Source of the DNA: a virus
Strand: one strand, 5' to 3'
IMG/VR virus record: IMGVR_UViG_3300033146_005561
Span: 1-23,079 of that record
DNA length: 23,079 nt
Shown: one piece after another, positions 15,012-22,696 of the stretch
How the letters are laid out: each line of letters starts with the position of its first letter
How positions within the stretch are numbered: position 1 is the first letter of the stretch
Notes under the pieces: model-generated
Databases searched by the model: none
Told to the model about the DNA's origin: nothing
What the model saw: the letters and a program-made list of their open reading frames with translations, nothing else
Made by a program: the position numbers and the translations under genes

Positions 15012-16826
15012 TTATATTGTTTTCTTTTTAAATTTCTCCAACTCTTGTATAAAAGCATCTAAATCTTGCTCATCCATAGAAGCAAAAATTTCTTTTAATT
15101 TTACAGGCTCTAAAGAGGCTGTTTTTTTAGGATTTTGTGTTTTGCCTCCAGGCTGTTTATTAGGATCAGTTTCTGGTGTTTTCTTATTAGTTTGTCCTGT
15201 AGGTCTACCGCTAGAAGGAGTTCCTTCAGGAGCCATTTGTGTTTGCTGTGTACCTGATCTTTGAAAAGGACTGCCTATAATACCAAAAACACCCTCTTGA
15301 ACAAGTGGCAGTTCTTCTTGCATATTATTTAATTCATTAGCATAATCAAAACCTACTGCTTCTAAGGCTGTTTCATAACTAAGCATCCTACGGTCTACCA
15401 TTTGAGCTATAACATTTTTATATAAGATCTCATCTTTAAGAATACCCTCATCCCAACGTACCTTAGGAAACCTTTCAAAACCCATAGCTTCAGCTATCTG
15501 ACGATACTCTTTATATACCCAACGTTCTATTTGTCTACGTGCATATTCAATATCTTCTCTAATACCTCTCACAGCCCACTCAACTTCTGCTTGGTTTAAA
15601 TCACCGCCGCCATCAATTAATGCTCTAGTAATTGCTAAACCAGAAGTAATATCCTCATTTACTTGTTCATATTTTGATTTTCCTAAAATAGATTCTATCT
15701 CAGGACTAACTATTTTTTCTATTTCTAAAGTATGATTCCAAACAACATCAAAAGACTTACTTGGTGTATCAAATAATTTAGCTACAGCTTCTAACTCTTC
15801 TTGAGAAACTACCGGATACTCATCATTACCTATTGTAATCTTTAATATATAATTAGAAATACCGTCTAAAGTACTTAAATCAGCTTCACGTAAAGCTTTT
15901 TTATACTCAATACTATCAAATATTCTAGCTATTCTTGGTCTAGCATATCTTTCATAAGGCATTTTTTTATAAGTAATAGTACCTACTAACCTAGAGTCTA
16001 ATTGAAAAGAATCACCACTTTTACCTGCGTTTTTTAAATCAGTGGGTAAAGATTTAACTAATTCTTTTTCTTCTATTGTTAGCTCTGATTGGGGTTTTTC
16101 TAATAAAGTCTTTAACTCCTCTGGAGGTGTTAAAGTTACAGCTACTTTATCAAAAAGTAAATTGCCTTCTATAGATACTAACATTGGATTTAGTACTGTA
16201 TAACCTACAGGTAAATGTCCTTTAGACCATATATTCTTTTTAGCAGCTAATTCTTTATTTAAGATGGCCTTTACTTTTTTAGGTTTTTGACCTGCTACTG
16301 GAGAAATAGTAGAAACCCTAGGTTCATATTTAGCTATTACCTTGTAAGTAGTCACATGGGACATCCTTAATAGATCTAAAGAAATCCATTCTAATACTTC
16401 TTCAAAATTAACGTCAAAAACCCAAGTATCGTAAAAATTTTTAATATCTGGATCATCTATATCATTCTCAAAACCTTTACATACAATAGAAGACATTAAA
16501 TTTAAAGCTGAACCTACTAAAGGTTCTGTATAATAATATTTTAAAGCTTGCTCATATAAATTTTTAGGGTCTTCTTCATAAACATCTTTTTTAAGCCCTA
16601 AATCTAAATAACCTCTACTTATAGGATCTCTAGTTATAGTAGAAGCTTTTTCTTTAAATACACGAGGTACTGTAGGATTATCTAAAAAAGCTAAAGTTCT
16701 ATTATTAGGTTCTATATATAAAGTAGACTTTCCTGAAGCTTCATCTATTTCCACAGAACGTATACCAGCATCAGGAAATTTTTCCTGTAATTCTGCTGTT
16801 ATTTTATCAAAAGTATTTTTTTTCAT
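15012..16826 (-). CDS. Portal protein
   Basis: A 604-residue protein starting at ATG 16824-16826; no ribosome-binding site is visible before it, unlike most genes here. It follows the large terminase and precedes the protease, the standard portal position. Features typical of portals are the NLYEQALKYYYTEPLVGSAL clamp-like start (about 88-107), a mixed wing region, a stem/clip helix with EVEWAVRGIREDIEYARRQI and YKEYRQIAEAMGF, and the DRRMLSYETALEAVGFDY segment (about residues 488-505) seen near portal C-termini. The last ~90 residues are a Gln/Pro/Thr/Gly-rich linker and a final charged helix. It forms the dodecameric ring through which DNA enters the head. Confidence 0.85.
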   Translation of the reverse strand: MKKNTFDKITAELQEKFPDAGIRSVEIDEASGKSTLYIEPNNRTLAFLDNPTVPRVFKEKASTITRDPISRGYLDLGLKKDVYEEDPKNLYEQALKYYYTEPLVGSALNLMSSIVCKGFENDIDDPDIKNFYDTWVFDVNFEEVLEWISLDLLRMSHVTTYKVIAKYEPRVSTISPVAGQKPKKVKAILNKELAAKKNIWSKGHLPVGYTVLNPMLVSIEGNLLFDKVAVTLTPPEELKTLLEKPQSELTIEEKELVKSLPTDLKNAGKSGDSFQLDSRLVGTITYKKMPYERYARPRIARIFDSIEYKKALREADLSTLDGISNYILKITIGNDEYPVVSQEELEAVAKLFDTPSKSFDVVWNHTLEIEKIVSPEIESILGKSKYEQVNEDITSGLAITRALIDGGGDLNQAEVEWAVRGIREDIEYARRQIERWVYKEYRQIAEAMGFERFPKVRWDEGILKDEILYKNVIAQMVDRRMLSYETALEAVGFDYANELNNMQEELPLVQEGVFGIIGSPFQRSGTQQTQMAPEGTPSSGRPTGQTNKKTPETDPNKQPGGKTQNPKKTASLEPVKLKEIFASMDEQDLDAFIQELEKFKKKTI

Positions 16827-16881
16827 ATAATTTATATAAGTATATAATTTTTGTATTAGTATTTATCTTATTCAGGTTAGT

Positions 16882-19800
16882 TTATTTCTTTTTAGTTAAT
16901 AAAGCTGCAGACATCACGGAAGCATCTAAAGATGCTACAGGATGTTGTACACTTTGCCAAGAAGAGGTGTCTCTTTGTCTAACCATACCTCCAGAAGAAA
17001 ATAAAATATGTGAGTCATCTTCTGTATCTAACTCATGTTCTAAAGCTTTTATACCATAACAAGCTAAAATAAAAGCTGAATACAAGTCTTTATTCTGTCC
17101 TTTTTTAGGAGTATCAAAATGTAAAGCTCCTCCAGAAGTTTGTGTAACTACAATACTTGTACATTGTCTTTTTAAAACTTCTATTTGCTCATACTCTTCT
17201 GCATCCATATCTTTAATAGATTTAATGGGAGGTTCTGGAAAACGTACTTTCTTATCTTCTAATAAAGCTAATGTAGCAAAATTAGCATCAGATATCCATC
17301 CAGTATTAAAAGCTATAACTTCTAATATATGACGACCTTGACGTTTAGAATTTTCCTTTTTATTCCTATCTAGGATAGGTTCATAACCATTATAACCTTC
17401 CTCCAATAAATCACTTACAGCTTTACCACCCCCGCCACGATCCATAAAAATACGAACAACTCTATAGGAGTCACATACTTGTTGTATAGCAGTAGTAATA
17501 TCTTGAGTAGTTTTACCTGATAAAGCCATAACTCTAACTACTCTATTAAAATCACCACTTAATTTTACAACAACTAAACCACATTTAGCACTACCACCTT
17601 GATTAGGGTCAATACCTATAATATAAGAACTTTTAGGATCTCCCACATACTCCATTTTAAAATCATTACCAAAAGTACAATCATCTAATAAAGAAGCTTT
17701 AAAAAATCCTTCAGAATCAGATACCATGTCTGCCATGTATTCCATACGAAATTCATGATCAGACATAACTCTTCTAGCGTTAGTTATATTTTTTTCATCA
17801 AGAAAACCTTCTGGAAGTAACGTATAAGGTACTTGAAAAATAGCATGATCTTTGGAGCCTTCATCTATAAGCCTCCAATACTCACGCATACGTTTATACA
17901 TATGATTAAATTTATAATAACCAGAAGAAGTACCTATCATTTTATTAATTGCATCTTCTTCAAAATCCTCTTCTGTAGCTAAACCAGCTTCTATTAAACG
18001 TTTCCTACGTTCTAATTCTCTAACTTTCTTCATAGGATCTAATTTAGTAATACTCATAGGAGCTAAAACAGTTTCAATTATTTTTTGAGGTACTTGTGCA
18101 AATTCATCTATTAAAATACAATAAAATCTAGAACCACGAATTTTCGCTCCATCTGCACCTAAGGGTAAAGCTTCAATAAAAGCACCATTATAACCAGAAA
18201 CAGATCTAAATTTTAAGTAACAAGTATCAGAACCTCTAATAGGTCTTTTAACTGTAGCTTCTCTTAAAATAGGTGATTGATCATATAATTTTTCTACTTC
18301 AGCAAATAACATTTTTGAATTATGGCTTATAAAACCTGAAGAAAAATAACAAGATTCATTTTCTACTTCTATATCCATTGTTTCAGCAAACATATGCTCC
18401 TTACTTTTAACTTGCACAAAATAATAATCTTGATCTAAATACTCTTTATAAGTATTAATATTTTTATCAACTATATTTTGTGGTAATCCTAAATAATTAG
18501 CTACTGATATATCAGTGTTGAAATGCTCTTTAATATAATTATTAAGTTTAGTTTTTTTTCTAACTAATTTAAATAAACCTTCTGTATTAAACTTCTCTAA
18601 ATTACGCCTACCTGTTATTCTTACCTTATAAGATTCTGCACATTTTGATAGTTTATCTCTACCAAGTAATTTCTTCTCACAAGCTCTACTAGCTATAGTC
18701 AAATTAGACATTACACCTACATTAAGTAAAAAAGATTGGTATTCCTTAGCTAACTGTTTAGATGAAGTGTTTAAAGTTACTTCACAATGATCGCTACCAC
18801 TTTTATGTATTTGTACATAACAACAACCATCTGTATCCATTAGTCCTTGGATAAAGCTTACAAAGCACTCCTTTGATGATCTTTTAATAATGTGTGGTAT
18901 TTTTTTATCCAAAGCTGTAGTTTTAGTAAAACCACACTCTAATAAAAATATGACTAATTTTTTACAGTAATAGGTTATTTGAGGACATCTATTTTTTTGA
19001 TTTCTATCTGTAGTGACTATATTAAAATACTTCAACATAGTACTTTCAAAAACTTCCAATAACTCTGGATCAGCACTTGTAAACATTATTCTATATTTTC
19101 TTCCTGTACTATCAATAGAAATACACCCATCACCTATAAGTAAACCAAATAAGTAAGCTAAATCTGGTGTTAGTTCTGTTGGAATAGTACAATCCTTTGT
19201 ACGCCAGTCATGTTCAAATGTATAAGTGGGTAATGTGTTATTATCTCCAAAATAATTAAATCCTGATTTTACAAGTAAATAATCTCCTCTATTTAAATCA
19301 CACATATCTTTGAAACCAATCTTACCACTTTCAACATCCAAGGCTAATACACCATGATCAGCTGTTCCGCTCAACTCAAAACCTTTTGTAGTTTTAAGCT
19401 TAACACAATCACGTTCATCATTTTTCCACTTACTTAGGATGGTGTTTTGAGAATATTGTGATTGGACTTTGGTCACACCTTCTTCTACAATATCAAACAA
19501 TTTTTCAGTGCTGGTAACCAAACCTTCTGATGTCCAGAATGTATCGTAAGTGCTTGAAATTACGAGACTTTGGCGAAAGCTGGGCGCTATGAGACCCACC
19601 CTATATCCAGGATATAATAAACAAAGTAAAGAAGCTAAAACTCCAGATAAAAAAGTATTATGATTTATAAAACCATTAGTTATATAATTCGGTTCTTCTC
19701 CTTCTTCCATGGCCATTTCAAAATCATAACAATCACCTTGCCAATCTAAAACACTTACTACTGTATCATAATAATAATGTGTATCTCTTAATATTATAAG

Positions 19801-21183
19801 TTTTTTAAAGGTGTCATCTAAGACTTCATTTAAATCTTCTACTCTATTATTTATTATACCTAATAAAGTAGTTAATTTTTCTAGAAAAGAATATCCTATT
19901 TCAGATGTTTCTGGTATGTCAAAAGAGGCATCCCATTCTTCTATAATATCACCATGAATACTTTTACATAAATCTACTGTTTGTTTGCATACATCATACA
20001 AACCAGGAATAGTATCATGAATAGTATTTGGAACTTTTCCTCCAAAACATTGTAATACAGCATCATGATGTTCTTTTATTCTAAAACCTATTAATTTTCT
20101 ATATTTATAGGCTTCTTCAGAAGTTATTTCTAACTTATATTTTTTCTCGAACTTAGATGTCCCATCTATATGTATAGAAGAAATAACACCAAAGTTTAAA
20201 AGAAGTTGTTGTAATTCTACAAACAATTTTTTAGAAGTAGATTCACAAGTAATATAACCATTCAATTTATTTATATTACATGAAACATCAAAAAAACCTT
20301 TGAGAAAGGCTTTCTGTACTCCCTCATCACCTATACGAACAAAATAAGGAACACCTTTACCATATAAAAATAAATTTTTAAGCATATAATGCTCAATAAA
20401 ATCTTCCATAGCAGTAGCTGTAAAACTAAAATTATTATTCTTTTTGGGAGCAGGTTTTCCAGGAAGGACTAAAGGTGGTAAACTTTTTTTAAGAGGTATA
20501 GCATTATCTTTACAGTAAGTTCTTAAAAACTTTAGAATAAGATCTTCTTCTGTTTTTATTTCTAATTTTTTAGAAGGCTGATAAACACCAGCACCCATTA
20601 AAATACCTAATAAATAGGCATCATCAAAAGGCATAGCGTAAGAACCAAACAATTTTTGGCCGCGCTTAATACAAATTCTATCTCCAAAAGTTAACTCATC
20701 TAATCTTTTATAAACTAAATTACATGCACTATCTATAGTTAAAATAGGATGATGATCACTACCTCTTTTTACTAAACCTATTTGAGTTATAACTTTTTTA
20801 CCTTTAATTTGTTTTTCTAAACACAAATTTTTTATCGGACGATAACCTTTATCAGTATATAAAATGTCATCATATTTTATTACAATATCTTCCCCAGCAT
20901 CTAAAAAGTCGGGCACTTTAGGTAGGACTTCATCTAAATAAACTAAACCTTTACCCATAAAAAAACCAAACTCTTTTATATAAACGCTTTTACCAAAACC
21001 ACGAGAACAAACAGCCAAAGTATAAGGCTTAAACCACATATCTTCGAAAACAACACGTTGAATTGGAGCTAAATCTACACCTAATAAATCATAAGCTGCT
21101 ATACAAGGATTATCTCTATAAAATTCAATTAAATCAGGACCTTGTGATAAAACAACATCCATCTTTTTAGATATATTACCCAT
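16882..21183 (-). CDS. terL: Terminase large subunit precursor with two inteins
   Basis: A 1433-residue precursor; ATG 21181-21183 overlaps the small-terminase stop by one base (TAATG), with GAAGG upstream. It is the packaging motor ATPase and headful or cos nuclease. Removing residues 66-509 and 539-955 leaves a 572-residue extein, normal for this family. In the spliced protein Walker A reads CSRGFGK|TFLSG, Walker B is YCILIDEF (D1026, E1027), and GTSSGYY (from 1084) is the coupling motif. The RuvC-like nuclease has GIDPNQGG (D1192), FMDRGGGG (D1248) and NKDLYSA (D1366). ATPase function is impossible without splicing because intein 1 interrupts the P-loop. The next gene, the portal, starts 55 bases downstream. 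Confidence 0.93.
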   Translation of the reverse strand: MGNISKKMDVVLSQGPDLIEFYRDNPCIAAYDLLGVDLAPIQRVVFEDMWFKPYTLAVCSRGFGKSVYIKEFGFFMGKGLVYLDEVLPKVPDFLDAGEDIVIKYDDILYTDKGYRPIKNLCLEKQIKGKKVITQIGLVKRGSDHHPILTIDSACNLVYKRLDELTFGDRICIKRGQKLFGSYAMPFDDAYLLGILMGAGVYQPSKKLEIKTEEDLILKFLRTYCKDNAIPLKKSLPPLVLPGKPAPKKNNNFSFTATAMEDFIEHYMLKNLFLYGKGVPYFVRIGDEGVQKAFLKGFFDVSCNINKLNGYITCESTSKKLFVELQQLLLNFGVISSIHIDGTSKFEKKYKLEITSEEAYKYRKLIGFRIKEHHDAVLQCFGGKVPNTIHDTIPGLYDVCKQTVDLCKSIHGDIIEEWDASFDIPETSEIGYSFLEKLTTLLGIINNRVEDLNEVLDDTFKKLIILRDTHYYYDTVVSVLDWQGDCYDFEMAMEEGEEPNYITNGFINHNTFLSGVLASLLCLLYPGYRVGLIAPSFRQSLVISSTYDTFWTSEGLVTSTEKLFDIVEEGVTKVQSQYSQNTILSKWKNDERDCVKLKTTKGFELSGTADHGVLALDVESGKIGFKDMCDLNRGDYLLVKSGFNYFGDNNTLPTYTFEHDWRTKDCTIPTELTPDLAYLFGLLIGDGCISIDSTGRKYRIMFTSADPELLEVFESTMLKYFNIVTTDRNQKNRCPQITYYCKKLVIFLLECGFTKTTALDKKIPHIIKRSSKECFVSFIQGLMDTDGCCYVQIHKSGSDHCEVTLNTSSKQLAKEYQSFLLNVGVMSNLTIASRACEKKLLGRDKLSKCAESYKVRITGRRNLEKFNTEGLFKLVRKKTKLNNYIKEHFNTDISVANYLGLPQNIVDKNINTYKEYLDQDYYFVQVKSKEHMFAETMDIEVENESCYFSSGFISHNSKMLFAEVEKLYDQSPILREATVKRPIRGSDTCYLKFRSVSGYNGAFIEALPLGADGAKIRGSRFYCILIDEFAQVPQKIIETVLAPMSITKLDPMKKVRELERRKRLIEAGLATEEDFEEDAINKMIGTSSGYYKFNHMYKRMREYWRLIDEGSKDHAIFQVPYTLLPEGFLDEKNITNARRVMSDHEFRMEYMADMVSDSEGFFKASLLDDCTFGNDFKMEYVGDPKSSYIIGIDPNQGGSAKCGLVVVKLSGDFNRVVRVMALSGKTTQDITTAIQQVCDSYRVVRIFMDRGGGGKAVSDLLEEGYNGYEPILDRNKKENSKRQGRHILEVIAFNTGWISDANFATLALLEDKKVRFPEPPIKSIKDMDAEEYEQIEVLKRQCTSIVVTQTSGGALHFDTPKKGQNKDLYSAFILACYGIKALEHELDTEDDSHILFSSGGMVRQRDTSSWQSVQHPVASLDASVMSAALLTKKK
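18319..19569 (-). other. Intein 2 in terL, with intact-looking LAGLIDADG endonuclease
   Basis: This intein covers precursor residues 539-955 (417 residues), inserted at FRQ|SKMLF. It begins with Ser 539 (SLVISSTYDTFW, block A with EGL), has block B GTADHGVLAL (T607, H610) and ends with block F/G (MDIEVENESCYF, SGFISHN), followed by Ser 956 as the +1 nucleophile. The endonuclease blocks are LFGLLIGDG (D685) and FIQGLMDTDG (D785), both keeping the metal-binding Asp before Gly. It is therefore likely to be active in both splicing and homing. Boundaries come from motif reading and may shift by a residue. Confidence 0.9.
19657..20988 (-). other. Intein 1 in terL, splicing motifs kept, endonuclease degenerate
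   Basis: This intein covers precursor residues 66-509 (444 residues), splitting Walker A between Lys 65 and Thr 510. It starts with Ser 66 (SVYIKEFGFFMGKGL, block A), has a block-B-like GSDHHPILTI (S142, H145) and ends with DCYDFEM and NGFINHN, then Thr 510. Two LAGLIDADG-like blocks are recognisable, but both lack the catalytic Asp: LLGILMGAG (Ala 198 in the Asp position) and LKGFFDVSC (Ser 301, with Gly replaced by Cys). It probably still splices, since the terminase needs it, but has probably lost homing. Confidence 0.9.
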
Positions 21184-21692
21184 TAAATACCTTCATCAAT
21201 ATCATCTTTATTTCCATAAGTAGCTAAAGCTTTAGCTACATCTTTTTGTCGCGCTTTTAATTTTTTAGCTTTCTTTTCTACTTCTAATTTTTTTTCTTGA
21301 TCAAAAGAAACAGCTAAATCAACTATTGAAAAGCCTTTAAAGGCCTTACTAGGATCTACCCTATCTTTTCTTCTTGCTGATAAATTATCTTTAATTTTAT
21401 CTGATTGCTTTCTTAACTTTTCTAAAGAATTAGAATAATCTAAATGTTTTAAAGCGTCACCTTTACTTGCTTTCATTAACCTAACTTCTAAAACTTTATT
21501 AGTAGCTAAAGTCATAATATCATCAATATCGGAAGAAGTTAAGTCATCACCATCAAAATCTTTTAAATAAATATCTACTAAACTATTATAAATAAGTAAT
21601 TCTTCTTTACTAAACATATCTTCCACAGGAAGTATATTCTTTAAAAGTTCTTTTGCTTTTGGTGGATTTTTAGGTCTGCCTTTTTTAGCCAT
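21183..21692 (-). CDS. Probable terminase small subunit
   Basis: A 169-residue protein with a GGAGAAG ribosome-binding site before ATG 21690-21692. It starts basic (KKGRPKNPPKAK, AT-hook-like). Then come a helical region (EELLIYNSLVDIYLKDF, TSSDIDDIMTLATNKVLEVRLMKA), a Lys-rich helix with SLEKLRKQSDKIKDNL, and a charged coiled-coil C-terminus (about 130-160). The size, helical character and one-base overlap with the large subunit fit a small terminase that recognises viral DNA and loads the motor. The assignment rests on context and general character and not on a recognised motif; the upstream 154-residue protein is an alternative candidate. Confidence 0.6.
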   Translation of the reverse strand: MAKKGRPKNPPKAKELLKNILPVEDMFSKEELLIYNSLVDIYLKDFDGDDLTSSDIDDIMTLATNKVLEVRLMKASKGDALKHLDYSNSLEKLRKQSDKIKDNLSARRKDRVDPSKAFKGFSIVDLAVSFDQEKKLEVEKKAKKLKARQKDVAKALATYGNKDDIDEGI

Positions 21693-21695
21693 TAA

Positions 21696-22160
21696 TTACT
21701 TCTCCAAATCTTCTAATAAGACCAAAATTTTTTTATAATCAATACCCTTACTTTTACATAGGAGTTTCAATTCACACATTTTTTCTGGATTATTAGTAAA
21801 TGAATTTATATTAATATTATTACTCATATCCATATTTAATTCTATAGATAATTCTCTCTGTCTCTTAGCATTTAAAGATTTTTCAGTTAATACTGTGGAA
21901 GAATCATCTAATAAATGAATATTAGCTTCATACCATAATCTTACTTCAGCGTCATTATCTATAAGATCTTTATAATCATCATATAATTCTTTAGAAAAAG
22001 GATATAACATTCTAAAATAAGCCATTAAAGTTCTAGAAATTTTTTCTTTGGTGGCTTCAGAATGTTTTTGCCCTTTTTTAGATTCACTGATGGCTCTTTT
22101 ACTTTCTTCTGACAATCTAAACCCTAAAGGTCTGCCTCTACCTCTCTTTACCTGATTCAA
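21696..22160 (-). CDS. NUMOD3-like and AT-hook-like DNA-binding protein
   Basis: A 154-residue protein starting at TTG 22158-22160, supported by GGAGG six bases upstream, and overlapping the previous gene by 23 bases. Residues 6-11 (RGRGRP) look like an AT-hook. Residues about 14-45 hold two NUMOD3-type units (LSEESKRAISESKKG, then HSEATKEKISRTL), a DNA-binding motif best known from homing endonucleases. No GIY-YIG, HNH or other nuclease motif follows; the rest is helical with an Asn-rich stretch (SNNININSFTNN). Immediately upstream of the terminase genes, it may help recognise packaging DNA, or be a remnant of a homing endonuclease. The first reading is inference. Confidence 0.7.
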   Translation of the reverse strand: MNQVKRGRGRPLGFRLSEESKRAISESKKGQKHSEATKEKISRTLMAYFRMLYPFSKELYDDYKDLIDNDAEVRLWYEANIHLLDDSSTVLTEKSLNAKRQRELSIELNMDMSNNININSFTNNPEKMCELKLLCKSKGIDYKKILVLLEDLEK

Positions 22161-22479
22161 TATCTACCTCCAAAACTTTAGAATAAGTTTTACATTTAGT
22201 ACATATAATACCTACCGTATTTTTAGTGACATTTACATAAGCCCCACAATTTGCACAAATTTTTAAATAAGTAGGTTTACTTTTTTTAGGTTTAGAAAAA
22301 GAAAAAGGTAAATTTTTATATTTATCGGCATAAGCACTATCGCTATGTATTTTAGCATTATGCTTATTAATACCTCCCACAGGCTCATAGCGCCTATCAA
22401 CACTCCCTGGAGCAAGTTCTCCTCCAGTGTCTGAAGATTTAATTATTTTCTTAATATCATTAGTAAATTCACTGTTCAT
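22138..22479 (-). CDS. Small zinc-ribbon protein
   Basis: A 113-residue protein starting at ATG 22477-22479, overlapping the preceding gene by 11 bases. The N-terminal ~65 residues are polar and probably disordered. The C-terminus has C75-x2-C78 (ICANCGAYV) and C93-x2-C96 (ICTKCKTYS), a zinc ribbon of rubredoxin-knuckle style. Such small ribbons occur in phage regulators and nucleic-acid-binding proteins, but none can be named here. Tight overlaps on both sides place it in the same operon as the terminase genes. Confidence 0.65.
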   Translation of the reverse strand: MNSEFTNDIKKIIKSSDTGGELAPGSVDRRYEPVGGINKHNAKIHSDSAYADKYKNLPFSFSKPKKSKPTYLKICANCGAYVNVTKNTVGIICTKCKTYSKVLEVDIESGKER

Positions 22480-22693
22480 TTTTTCTAACCTTTCCTTTAT
22501 AATTATGACATCTTAATTTAAAAGTGGTACCTGCTGCAAAATAAGATACAGAAAAAGTAGGTATTATAAAATCTATATTTTGTAACATATCACACATATT
22601 ATAAGGATCTAAATAAGATGTATCATATAACTTGATTATACAATAATTATTTACACAACTATCCTTAAAAGGGCACTCTATTTCTTTATACAT
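22469..22693 (-). CDS. Small cysteine-containing protein of unknown function
   Basis: A 74-residue protein with a GAGG ribosome-binding site lying in the end of the upstream HD-domain gene; ATG is 22691-22693. It has five cysteines (C7, C13, C18, C34, C62) and a C-terminal basic tail. The first three (CPFKDSCVNNYC) suggest a small metal site, and its last codons overlap the zinc-ribbon gene by 11 bases. No family is recognised. Confidence 0.55.
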   Translation of the reverse strand: MYKEIECPFKDSCVNNYCIIKLYDTSYLDPYNMCDMLQNIDFIIPTFSVSYFAAGTTFKLRCHNYKGKVRKNEQ

Positions 22694-22696
22694 AAA

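Noticed and set aside
16827-16881. Promoter before the portal gene based on AT-rich TATA-like boxes
   Set aside because: TATA-like sequences are expected by chance in such AT-rich DNA and no matching -35 box at proper spacing was found.
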